DNA from: Anaeramoeba flamelloides
Lineage: Eukaryota > Metamonada > Anaeramoebidae
Length of the DNA: 64,000 bases
Assembly: GCA_027625915.1 (NCBI GenBank)
Contig: JANTQA010000070.1
Coordinates: 3,849,001 to 3,913,000 of the forward strand
Direction: 5' to 3'
In this document: positions 44,599 to 55,143 of the stretch, piece after piece
Numbering within the stretch: position 1 is the first letter of the stretch
Layout: every line of letters begins with the position of its first letter
Position numbers and translations under genes: made by a program
The notes under the pieces: generated by a model
Seen by the model: only the letters and a program-made list of their open reading frames with translations
Database searches by the model: none
What the model was told of the DNA's origin: nothing

Positions 44599-46514
44599 AG
44601 ATATGGAAAATCCCATCTTAAGAAAAAAAATCACAATTTTTGATTAAATATTTAGTTCATAATAACATAAATAATATGGGAAAAATCTTAGATATTACGT
44701 AATTCTTTTAAATTAGAAAATACCTAACAGATATACCGGGAAAATACCCCCCCCCCCTGAAATAGATAAAAATATTTGTTTTATTTATTGATTTTACTCC
44801 GTTAGAGAACTGAAATTGTTTAAAAAATAAGAAGAAATCATTGATTATATCTAAATAATATTTTTTATGTAGTTTCTGTTTTACCTTTTAAAATCGAAGA
44901 GTTAACCTCTTTTAAACAAATTTTTTTATTTGCATTAATTTTTACAATAATATATTATGCACACGACCAATAAGCACCGAAAAAAAGTAAAATAATAATT
45001 TTGATTCACAATTAAGTTAATTCTTGAAAATGGGAAAACATATTTTTAGTTTTAAAGTTGGAAAACATTGATTATGATAAAAAAAATATGAATTTTGTTA
45101 TTATTAATAAATCTCTATATTGTAATTAAAATATTAACAAATAAAATTAATTGAGGCTTATACTCTTATATAACTCAAAATTCACAAAAATTCTTACAAA
45201 TGTTATTAATTAAATTTAGTTCTATTATGCAAAAATTTTGATATTTATCAAGTTTAAAACAAAGTTATTTTCTGATTTTCAAAAAATAAAAAAAAAAACT
45301 TTCAAATATATTTATGAAATTGAGTTTTTTAACAAAAAATATGGTTTTATTTAGAAACCTTTTTATAACAATTTAAATCATTTTTAGAATTAAAAAAATT
45401 ATTTTGAATTTTGGAGAGAAAATTACTAATTACACAAATATCTTTAAGAAAATTTTTTTTTTTACAAAAAATCAAATTTTATAAAAAAAAAACATAGTTT
45501 TTATGCTAACCTTTTAAAATGTTTGTAAAACATAGTTGCTAAAATTGCCCTTCTTAATGAAATATCATTTTTTTCCAATTATTTAAATAAATCATTTTTT
45601 TTTTGTACAACCAGAAAAATTATTTCCAAAAGAAAAATAAATAAATTTTTTAAAAATCTCTTTTAAATAAAGACTTTATATTGAGTAATATGATGAAAAT
45701 GAAAATGAAAATAAAGATGGTAAATAATTTTCCTTAATTAAGGAAGTCAGTACATTTCACCATTTTGAATAATTTTAATGTGTGAACATTACTGAAATAT
45801 ATTTTTTGAGCACCTTTGATATTGAAACTTTGAAACCAAAACATCATTCGCTGCTCTATTTGTGAAAAGAATCAAATAAATTCAGAGTTGAATCTTTCAT
45901 TTTTCGAACAATTTTTTTTGATCAAATATTAGGTTTTATTAAATTTGGTTTTGGATCTAGAAATATGATTATATGAATGAGTAAAATTAATCAAATAATA
46001 AGCCGAAAACAATAGACTCGAAAAGGTGAATATTTGAAACAAATATTTTCTTTTAGAATACCAAACAAGAAAGATCAACATTCAAAATATAATACTTGAA
46101 ATATAAGTATGAAAAAAAAAAAAAATGGACAAAAGTATATTTTGGAAGATTTTTTTTCTTTTTCTTCTTAATTTAGATTAACCCAAAGAATTTATAACCT
46201 TAAATTTTTGGCCCCATTCTTATTTATTATTATTTCTCGAACATTTTTTTACACATTTGTTTTCAAAATTCTTTGTTCAAAATTTTTATTAAAAATTATC
46301 AAAATAAAGAATACATTTTCAAAAATTGAAATAAAGAGGTTGAATTTTTGGAATCAAAAAACACTTTCAAAAAAATTCAACCTAAAATAAAAAGAAAAAT
46401 TTTGAAAAAATTTCAATCAGATTCAGAATTATTTTGAGTTCTCATTTTAATGGGAAATAAATAATTATAAAATCAAATGAATCCGTCCAATAAACCTTTA
46501 TTACTGATGAATAA
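43519..46514. other. Intergenic, repeats and no gene
   Basis: AT-rich. It contains a TCTAGGTTTT-family hairpin (44228-44310), an AT microsatellite (44555-44594) and a poly-C run (44748-44757). A 60-codon frame at 46208-46390 has no recognised domain. Confidence 0.5.
44555..44594 (+). repeat. (AT)n microsatellite
   Basis: About 20 AT units in gene-free sequence. Confidence 0.9.
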
Positions 46515-46920
46515 TTCAATAAATATCATATTTACTGAACTCAATCAAGAATTAGAGGAATTAAATGAAAATAGGATTTTTAAAATTTTGAGAATTCTTA
46601 AAGAAAACAAAAGTAATTTGTTTCTCAAAAATTTTGAAAACAAAAGTATTTCCAGGAAGAATTAATAATAAAACCATATTAAGAATAAGTAATTGTATCA
46701 AATGTTATTGATAAGATCAAGTAATAAATGATTTTTATTTATTTTTTTTTTGATCAATTTTTTATTTTTTTTTGATTTCCATTTTTTAGTTGATATTAAA
46801 ATATATTATACTAGGGATATATTACCCTCTTGTATATATTAAAATATCAATGTGTTTTTCAAAGAAATGGTTTGAATCATTCAGTTTCAAATAAATGATG
46901 GCACTCAAATTTAAAAAATT
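46515..46920 (+). repeat. Dispersed repeat R3, copy 2
   Basis: Aligns with 25195-25560 (for example AAGTAATTGTATCAAATGTT and ATTAAAATATCAATGTGTTT). The 62-codon frame at 46477-46665 overlaps it and is not conserved in the other copy. Confidence 0.5.
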
Positions 46921-46935
46921 TGATTACTACCTTAA

Positions 46936-47867
46936 GGGACTAGTCTATATTAAATTTTTTAGGTAAATTTAATAGAGATTTAGAATTTTTTTTGCCAATT
47001 ACTTAGATTTGAAATCAAAGTGAAAAAATTCTTAGTATAGTAATTAAATCTTGCTAAATGTCATTCATTAAATTTAGTTATTGTTTTTATCGAAATAAAA
47101 AATTTTTGCATTTTTTCACTTTTTTGAAAGTTGCTTTTTTTGAACTTTTTACAAAAATACAAAAAATAAAAAAAAATATGACCAAGAAAGCAAAACCTTG
47201 TTATTTTTGTGGTGGAACTACAAAAAAATAATTTGAAAAATAAACCTGAAAAGGTTTTTTTGGATTTGCATGAAAAAACAGTTTGATTCGAAAAAAATAT
47301 ACAATATATGCTTTACTCTTAATAATAGATTTTCTTTCTTTTCTTGTACCATTCTTTTTTTTTCATGAATCTACTTTTTCAGTTTACACTCTTTTGTTTT
47401 TGTTGAATTTGAAGTTTTTTTAAGTGTTCCCAAATTACCATCCCAAAAGTTTTTGTCAGAGTCAAATATAATCAAAGAAAAGAATAAGAACTATTTTATT
47501 AAAAAGTAATAATTGATAAAACAAATTGAGTTCTTTATAGAGTCAAGTTGGATGAACAGAAGTGAAAGAGAAAATATTCACCAGTTTTGAATTATTTTTT
47601 AGTTTTTCAAAAGGAGAATAAATATTATTTTTGAGAAAAAAATTAAATCCAAAATTTATCAAAAAATTCTCATTGGTTAAAGATCTTTTTTCAAAAAAAA
47701 ATTTTTAAAAGTCACTTTTTTTGACAGAATTGTAAAATTTTAAAAAAACTAGAACTTAAAGTTCTAACATTGAAAAAACCCGTCTATTTTCAATTTTAAA
47801 CATATTTCAAGATAAGGATTCCTTATTTAGTTATTGGTCAAAAAAAAAATTAATAGAGACTAGTCCC
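46936..47867. mobile_element. TTAA-flanked TIR element (piggyBac-like MITE)
   Basis: GGGACTAGTCT at the left and AGACTAGTCCC at the right form an exact inverted repeat, each flanked by TTAA (46932-46935 and 47868-47871). TTAA duplications are diagnostic of piggyBac-type transposition in general. The length is 932 bp and no transposase frame is visible. The inverted pairing weakens after about 22 bp. Confidence 0.6.
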
Positions 47868-47871
47868 TTAA

Positions 47872-48284
47872 GAAATAAAATGAATTTCAACATTTACTTT
47901 TTCGAAAAAAAAAAAGAAAAAAAAAATGATCTCTTAAACAAAAGGAATGATCTTTTCTGAGTCTCTGAGTAGATCAGAATTTTTTGACACTTGACATCTC
48001 CCAAAATTTTTTAGTCGAGAATTTATCCAAAAAAATATTTTCCAATATTTGCTGATTGACAAAAAGGTAATTAACAAATGAAAATTTTTTTCATTTCTAT
48101 TTTAGAAGAAACAGAAATCAAGTCCATTGATATATTCTTAAAAAATCCTCTTTTTGAAGTGATCTAGATCTGTTGTGTTTTTTTATTGAGAAATGCTCTA
48201 TCTCAAAAAGGAGAAGATAAATAATTTTTTCATTTTTTGGCAAAATTCTTTTTTGGATTTTGACAACACTAAGAAAAAAATCAA
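47872..48284. other. Upstream region of the RhoGEF gene
   Basis: AT-rich. 47945-47997 is an inverted relative of 11070-11125. No promoter motif is recognised. Confidence 0.45.
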
Positions 48285-51200
48285 ATGAACAAAGAAGAGG
48301 AAGAAAAAAAAATTCTAATTAATCCAAAGAACAAAATTTACCCACTTAGAAAACAACAAAAAAAGAAATTGTACTATTATAAAAAATCACCAAGCCCCAA
48401 AAAAGAAAACACAAAAACAAAAACACAAAGAAAAACAAAAACACAAAGAAAAACAAAAACACAACCACAAACAAAAAACAATCATAAAAACAAGAAACAA
48501 CACATAACCTTCAAAAAATCAACAAATACAAATTATAACTTGATTTCCCAAAGGAAAATTCACAGCAAGACAAAAAACACAAATCTGAAAAAAAAAGAAA
48601 AAACAAAACTAAGACCAAACATTTCGAATGGGTTAAAAATACAAACAAGAAATTTTCCTGTAAAAAAAGTACTTTACAAAACCCACCGACCATTAAAAAA
48701 CAATCCCATTCAATTAAAAAAGTTTAATAAAATACAAACAAGGAAGCCAAAAAGAAAATCAAAACTAGAAATGGAAATAAACAGGATTGAAAAACTCACT
48801 CCTTCATCCTATTTGCAGGTAGTACAATTAAAAAAAATGATTTACCAATTCGAATCCCAAAAAAATCAAGAATTTAAAACTCTAAAAGAAGAGATTAAGA
48901 CTGTTAATGAAATTTTGGAAGACTACGATCAGGAAAAAATTTATTTTACTTTACGAATAAAGAAATTAGAAAACGAAAGAAAAGAATTAATTGTGATGAT
49001 CAACACAATTGAAAAATTTGTCGAACAAAAAGATCAGGTCGTAATTAATTTACAAAACGAACTCAAAAAAATAAAAAAGAAAGATAAAAGAATCAAGGAT
49101 TCAAAGCTAGTGAAGGAAACAGAAAAATCTGAAAATAGCAGAGAAAACACAAACAAAAGGTTAACAATTGAATTAATTAAAAAACGAAACAATGAAGAAA
49201 ATGAAAAAATTAAAAATCATTTCCAAGAAAAATTAAAACAAAAAGAAATTGAAATTGAAAGAATTCAAAAAGAATTAATGCAATTTAAAGAAAAACAAGA
49301 AAAAATGAAAAATCAAAAAATTAAAGAAAATCAAGAAATCAAAAATCAATTTCAAGAAAATTTAAAAAAAAAAGAAATCGAAATGGAAAAAATTAAAAAA
49401 CATCTAAGAGAAAAACAAAAAAAAATAAAAGCAATTAACAAGCAAAATACAGAAAAAATTGAACAATTAATCAAAGAATTTCTAGAAAAGGAAAAAGAAT
49501 CAAAAAAGAAAAATGATAGAGAAAATATAAAATTAAAAGAACAAATTGAAGAACAAAAAAAAATATTAAGAAATCTTTTAAAACAAGAAAAAGAAAAGAA
49601 AATAAATGTAAAATCTAACCTTAGAAAAACTGAAGAACAAATAAATGAAAAATTAAAAATTGAATTTTTGGAAAAAATTGAATTAATTAAAAAACAAAAT
49701 AATGATGAAAATAAAAAAATGAAAAATCACTTTCAAGAAAATTTAAAACTAAAAGAAAAAGAAATTGAAAAAATTCAAAAAGAATTAAAAGAAAAAAATG
49801 AATCAGTCAATGGGCAAAAGAACAAAGAACATACAAAAACCAAAAATCAATTTCAAGAGAAGCTAAAAAAAAAAGAAAATGAAATTGAAAAAATTAAAAA
49901 AGAATTAAAAAAAAAACAAGAAACAATTGAATCAATTAAAAAAAGAAATAATGAAGAAATTGAAAAATTAAAAATGCAGTTGCAAAACAATGAAAATGAA
50001 AAGAAACAGGAAAACAATAATAATCAAAAAAAACAATTATTAGATGATGATTCAAGTGATCAAAATTTTTTAAATAAGGAATTTAAAAAATATCAATTAC
50101 AAGAAAATGAAGATTTAAAAATTAAAATAAATGAAATGAAAAAACAATTAATACGAAGAGAAAATCGAATAAAATCAATATCTATTGAAAATAAAAAAAT
50201 TTTAAAACTCAACAAATTAAAAATTAAAGAACTGGAGGACAGTATTGAAGATCAAAAAAAAATAATTACTAATTCTGAAAAAAATAATCAAAAATTAAAG
50301 GAAAAAACAAAAAAATTAAAAATTTCTTTCCAAGAAAAATTAAAACTCGAAACAAAATTGATAGAAAATTATAAAATTGAAATTGAGGGTAAAAATTTAA
50401 TTATTAAAAATTTAACAGAAAAAGAAAAGAGAATTGAAAACAATATGGAAAAAGAAAAAGAAAAACAAAAAGAAAAAGAAAAAAATAACAAAAACAAAAA
50501 AGGAAAAAGAACAGGAAAAGAAATGGGAATTGGAATCAGAAAGGTAAATATAAATTTCTTTAATAAAATCGCAATAATTAAAACCTCATTAAAATATCAT
50601 TCTTTTGATAAAAAAAAAGAATTTTCGGTACTGTATCTCCAATCGCTTTTTAGAGGATCAAAAGAAAGAAAGAAATTTTCGCAATTAAAAAAAAGAAATA
50701 AAATTTGCCAAGAGATTTATAACACGGAATTAGAATACGTCTCAAGATTGGAAATGTTATTGAACGATTATTTGATACCAATCTTGGAAATCGGTTATAT
50801 TGATTCAAATGAAACCCAACATTTTAAAACCGAGATTGAAATTATTTTAAATTTGAGTAAAAGGATCTTGATTAATTTAAAAACTTTAGTTTCAAATTTG
50901 AAAGTTGGTAACATGGAGATGTTTGGAGAACTTTTTGTTCGAATTTCACCTGCAATGATCGTATATACAAGCTATGTCAATAGGTATTCTTCTTATTATA
51001 AAATAGTTAAAGCAATAACTAAAAAGAAACCAAAATTTAAAAAATTTCTGTATCAACAAAAAATGAATAATAAAAACCACTTGGGCTTTTTTGATTTTTT
51101 GATCGCGCCAATCCAAAGAATACCAAGATATTCCTTATTATTGGGCGAATTACTAAAAAATACAGACAGAAACAATTTAGATTATCCAAATATTGAAACA

Positions 51201-51821
51201 GCCTTAAATAAAATCAATAAACAGGCTGATTTTTTGAATTCTAATCAAAAGGATTTTGCTTATTTATCAAAGGTTATGAAAATTGATAACAGATTGAAAA
51301 AAAAAAATAGTAAATGGAGTCTTTTAGATACACCATCAAGGATTTATATTATGAAATCCAAAATCACCCATTTCTTTAACGATACTATTAAAAATAGAAT
51401 TTTATTTTTATTTAATGATCTCATTTTAATTGTGAAAGTTAAAAAATCCTTAATCAGTAAAGAAGTGTTTTATTCGTTTAAATTTAAAATGAATTTGACC
51501 TTTGATATTCAAATTATGGAGTTAAATGATGAGAAAAGAGCCAAATTCTTATGTAAAATTTCTGATGATAATACTAATGTAGAGAATAACGATGAAACAA
51601 ATAATCAATTGAAACAGAAAAGAAAAAAGAATAAATTTAATCAAAAACACACAAACACTATAATTTTATCCACAGAAACTAAAAATGAATTGGATGAATT
51701 GATGAAAAAAATGAAGGAACAAATTCAAATACTTTCACGAAAAAATGATCAAAAGAATAATTTTGATCAAAATGTCAAATACGGGAAAGGATCTAAATTT
51801 AATTTGAAAAAAAAAAATTAA
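48285..51821 (+). CDS. Coiled-coil RhoGEF (IQ + DH + PH)
   Basis: Predicted guanine-nucleotide exchange factor for Rho/Rac GTPases, acting on the actin cytoskeleton. A single exon of 1178 codons starts at ATG 48285. Order: a basic N terminus with a KTKTQR repeat (about 43-60); a long Glu/Lys/Asn coiled coil (about 165-755) with repeated QFQE.LK.KE.EIEKIKKEL-like units; an IQ-like segment (about 781-803, LYLQSLFRGSKERKKF); a DH domain (about 805-1000), with ICQEIYNTELEYVSRLEMLL for CR1 and the signature FFDFLIAPIQRIPRYSLLLG for CR3; and a PH domain (about 1010-1095, including ILFLFNDLILIVK). The conserved Glu of CR1 and QRIPRY of CR3 are present, so it is probably active. Calmodulin could regulate it through the IQ-like segment, which is inference. 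GTPase specificity is unknown. Confidence 0.92.
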   Translation: MNKEEEEKKILINPKNKIYPLRKQQKKKLYYYKKSPSPKKENTKTKTQRKTKTQRKTKTQPQTKNNHKNKKQHITFKKSTNTNYNLISQRKIHSKTKNTNLKKKEKTKLRPNISNGLKIQTRNFPVKKVLYKTHRPLKNNPIQLKKFNKIQTRKPKRKSKLEMEINRIEKLTPSSYLQVVQLKKMIYQFESQKNQEFKTLKEEIKTVNEILEDYDQEKIYFTLRIKKLENERKELIVMINTIEKFVEQKDQVVINLQNELKKIKKKDKRIKDSKLVKETEKSENSRENTNKRLTIELIKKRNNEENEKIKNHFQEKLKQKEIEIERIQKELMQFKEKQEKMKNQKIKENQEIKNQFQENLKKKEIEMEKIKKHLREKQKKIKAINKQNTEKIEQLIKEFLEKEKESKKKNDRENIKLKEQIEEQKKILRNLLKQEKEKKINVKSNLRKTEEQINEKLKIEFLEKIELIKKQNNDENKKMKNHFQENLKLKEKEIEKIQKELKEKNESVNGQKNKEHTKTKNQFQEKLKKKENEIEKIKKELKKKQETIESIKKRNNEEIEKLKMQLQNNENEKKQENNNNQKKQLLDDDSSDQNFLNKEFKKYQLQENEDLKIKINEMKKQLIRRENRIKSISIENKKILKLNKLKIKELEDSIEDQKKIITNSEKNNQKLKEKTKKLKISFQEKLKLETKLIENYKIEIEGKNLIIKNLTEKEKRIENNMEKEKEKQKEKEKNNKNKKGKRTGKEMGIGIRKVNINFFNKIAIIKTSLKYHSFDKKKEFSVLYLQSLFRGSKERKKFSQLKKRNKICQEIYNTELEYVSRLEMLLNDYLIPILEIGYIDSNETQHFKTEIEIILNLSKRILINLKTLVSNLKVGNMEMFGELFVRISPAMIVYTSYVNRYSSYYKIVKAITKKKPKFKKFLYQQKMNNKNHLGFFDFLIAPIQRIPRYSLLLGELLKNTDRNNLDYPNIETALNKINKQADFLNSNQKDFAYLSKVMKIDNRLKKKNSKWSLLDTPSRIYIMKSKITHFFNDTIKNRILFLFNDLILIVKVKKSLISKEVFYSFKFKMNLTFDIQIMELNDEKRAKFLCKISDDNTNVENNDETNNQLKQKRKKNKFNQKHTNTIILSTETKNELDELMKKMKEQIQILSRKNDQKNNFDQNVKYGKGSKFNLKKKN

Positions 51822-52854
51822 GAAATGATTAAAATTAGTAATTCTAATTTTCAATTTTTGATAACTTTCATATAATTACTATAAATATCATATACAATGA
51901 AGCAAAACAAAAAAAAAATGAATATGTTTAATATAATAGCTATAACAATTCAATTATTTTATATTTGTATTTAAAATTGAAGGTTTTTTTTTAATTTTCA
52001 ATAATAAAAAAAAATTAAATAAATATTTTCTTGGTATTACGCTCCTAGTTTATTAGATTTAAATTAACACAATATTTTTATATTTAGTAATTTTAAAATT
52101 GAATCTACACATCATTTACTTATAAAATATAGTTTCCAAATTTTTTTCACACATTTCCATTAGCCAATAATACAAATTTACGCTAAAACTAAAGTATTTT
52201 ATTTAGAACGCCCTGAAGGCACTAATTACTTATTGTGAATTCACTCCACATTCAACCAATGATTTACCACTAAAAATTACATTATGGAACAAACCCTCAT
52301 CTAGTTGAAAAAAAAAAATTCTTATAACAAAAAAATCCTAAGGGTCTTATTACAAAAAGATTCAAATTATTCTCAATTTCAAAGTGCAAAAATTTCAAAC
52401 AAAAATTCATCAGATCTTATTGAAATAAAGACAATTAACCGAAAAAAGATCAAAGGAATCTAATTAAAAAAAAAAAAAAAAAAAAATTCAATTAACCAAA
52501 AACAAATATTCAGAGGATTTCAATGACAAAAAGTTCAATAACAAAAAAAAAAAATCACAAGAGTTTTTTCACAATTCGAAAAATTCAAAATAACAAAAAA
52601 AAACAATTTAAAAGGGTCTAAATACATCAAAAATTCAAAAAATTAAAAAAAAAATAATATTTTACTTATTTTATATTTCCAAATGCTTAAATTTTCTCAA
52701 TTTGATAATGATTGGTTTTCTTTTAATAAACAACCATTTCAATTTAATCCAATCTATGGTTGCTATATAACTTTTTAAATTTGAGAAAATAAAGATTTTG
52801 TAATATTCTTGAATAAAATTAACTCATTTAAAAAATAAAAAGAATTCAAAAAAA
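51822..52854. other. Intergenic, no gene seen
   Basis: The 3' flank of RhoGEF with A-runs (52470-52487) and a small inverted pair around 52685-52795. No supported gene. Confidence 0.5.
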
Positions 52855-53140
52855 ATTCTTGGAGATCTCAAAAAATTCCAAAGAATGAAACTTGAAACTG
52901 AGCGTTTCACACAAAAAAAAAAGTCAAAATTTAAATTGAAAATTGATTTTTGTTCTTTGGTTCCTTTTTTCCAAAAATATCATCTTTATTCTTTCTTGCT
53001 TTTTAGAAATCAATCTTATATCACAAGTTGATTATTTTTTTTATTGTATTAGGTCATCATTAAAATTTCAAATTATTTTAATCCATTTTAGAAAATTATT
53101 TTTCACCTTAATTCCTTTAACCTTCAGAAGAGAAAAAAAT
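52855..53140 (+). repeat. Dispersed repeat R4, copy 2
   Basis: Aligns with 8310-8595 in the same orientation. The 78-codon frame overlapping it is not shared by the other copy. Confidence 0.5.
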
Positions 53141-53254
53141 ATTACCATAAGGAATCTGTTTTTGAATGAAAAACTATAAAAAGAGTATTTTCTTAACTGT
53201 CATTTTTTATTATGAAAATCTTTAATTTTATTTAATAATTAAAAAAATCTCCTT

Positions 53255-53710
53255 TAGTTTTTCCCGAATTTCAAAGAATTGAGGAAAGTCAATGGTTTTA
53301 TTTCATTTATTTCAATTCTTGAAATACACTGCTGATATTTCTCAAATTTTCTGTTTATTTTAGGAATAAAATCGAATTCCTTTGGTAAAATTCTTTTATA
53401 TTTTGTTATGAATTTTAGAAATTAAAAGAAAATTCAATTTTTTTTTTTATTTCATAAATTTATAAAATAAAACCAGTTATATTTTCTTAAGTTTTTTGTT
53501 AAATTTTTGTTTATTTGGAAAATCGATAGATTTTGTTAGGTTTTTTTGAGTTTTCCGTTTCAATCTGTGAAGTGTTCCAGGTTTTTTTTAATTTTCGAAA
53601 TAAACAGAAAATTTTAACAAATTTTCCGTTTATTTCGAAAAGTAAAAAAAAACTAACGAAAATCAATAAATTCATAAGTTAAAATAAAAAACACAAGAAA
53701 ACCACCACTT
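53255..53710. repeat. TCTAGGTTTT-family palindrome cluster
   Basis: Several diverged units such as GGTTTTTTTGAGTTTTCCGT and AAAACACAAGAAAACC, with ATTTCAAAGAATTGAGGAAA. This resembles 12960-13700. Non-coding. Confidence 0.45.
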
Positions 53711-54147
53711 AGTGTTTTCACAATTTTATAAGAATGTGGTAATCTCTTATATTTTTCTCTATACTTTTGAATTCAAGCAAATTGTTTTTTTTTTTTTTTT
53801 TTTTTTGTAATTTCTGATATTAAAAAGTACCTTGATATTCTACAAAATGATATAACTTCTTACAGAAAAATCAGGACAATTATCTAAAAATTTACTCTAA
53901 TTTGAATTTTATCTCTATTCTTTTGAATTTTGACTGAGGTATGTTTTTTAGCTCCAGTATTAGAAAAAAACACAACTTAAAATAATAATTCTGGGAAAAA
54001 AAATGTTGTATTTTTTTTTTTTTTTGAATAATAAGGTGCTTTCCTAAAAGTATTTAGAGATAATAAACAATATATTAATAAATAAAAATAGAGTGTGATA
54101 ATTTTATTTTTTGAAAGATAAATGAAAAAAGAAAATAAATAATAAAT

Positions 54148-54340
54148 TCAGTTCCAGTTTTAAGACACAAAATTTCAAAAAAAATTAAGACACAAAATAA
54201 TCCTAAATGAAAGCTAATTAAATGAAATACTTTTTTTCACAAATTTTTTTACTAGAATTCAAATTTTGTCCCTTAATTTGAGATTTTTATTTCGCCTTAA
54301 ATTTGGTTGAAAGCTTGTATCTTTAAAAAGTAAAACTAAC
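54148..54340. repeat. Palindromic MITE (GGCACAAA family), decayed copy 8
   Basis: TTCAGTTCCAGTTTTAAGAC on the left faces TTTAAAAAGTAAAACTAACTGAA on the right. Boxes are degraded to GACACAAA and TTTTGTCCCTTAA. The TA flanks are lost, so it is an old copy. Confidence 0.75.
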
Positions 54341-54438
54341 TGAAAAAAAAAATATATATTGCCCGTAATTTTGTATTTTGACTTTTTTTGTACCTTAAAG
54401 TTGTACTAACCACAATTCAAAGTGTGGTGTAAAAAATA

Positions 54439-54970
54439 AACCACATTTCAAAAATTTGGACACACCCAAAATTAAAAATAGGCGCAAAAAAAAACCCAAT
54501 TTATTGTATTTTTTTAAACGTAATATAAAACTACATTTAATTTACGAGTATTAATGTTTTAATAAGTAATCATTTTAATCTAAATATAAGAAAAAAAATA
54601 TAAAACTCAAAAATAAAAACAGGTGTGTCCAAAATAATGAAACAAGCTGAACAAAAAATATATTGGTAAATTTGTTGAAATTTCACCAACAACTGTTGAT
54701 CGATCAAATGTTAAGATACCATCTACCAATTGTATGTGATTTTCCAATTTAAAAAACTCAACACTAACCTTCTATCAACCATTGAAAAAACAATTTCGAG
54801 ATCTAACGAAACAGATTACATAACTGGAAAAAATAGGAAATGAAAACAAAAAAAAAAGACAAAAAATGAAATAGTTTGTAAAAACAAAATTCTATCCAAA
54901 TTGAATTTAAAGAGCAATATTGATGTTCTTTCTACTGTTTAAACTGTGTCCAAATTATGGAATATAGTTG
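54439..54970 (+). repeat. TIR element (about 530 bp), copy B
   Basis: The second copy of the 250-778 element. The left end AACCACATTTCAAAAATTTG and the reverse-complemented right end TATTCCATAATTTGGACACA match. Interior block GTTGAAATTTCACCAACAAC is nearly identical in both. The right boundary is approximate. Confidence 0.7.
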
Positions 54971-55143
54971 ATATTTAATTGTTATTTTAACCCAAAAATT
55001 TTCAATATTGTTGAATATTCAACTTTTAATCTCTTTCTGGTTTTATTCTCACAAGAATGTTTTACAAAAATTACTTTTTAATAATATTGTCTAAAACTTA
55101 AAAAATTAAAGTTCAATAATTGTTGATATTATTTACTTACAAT

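Noticed and set aside
46477-46665. 62-codon Asn/Glu/Leu frame
   Set aside because: Overlaps dispersed repeat R3; the other copy does not keep the frame.
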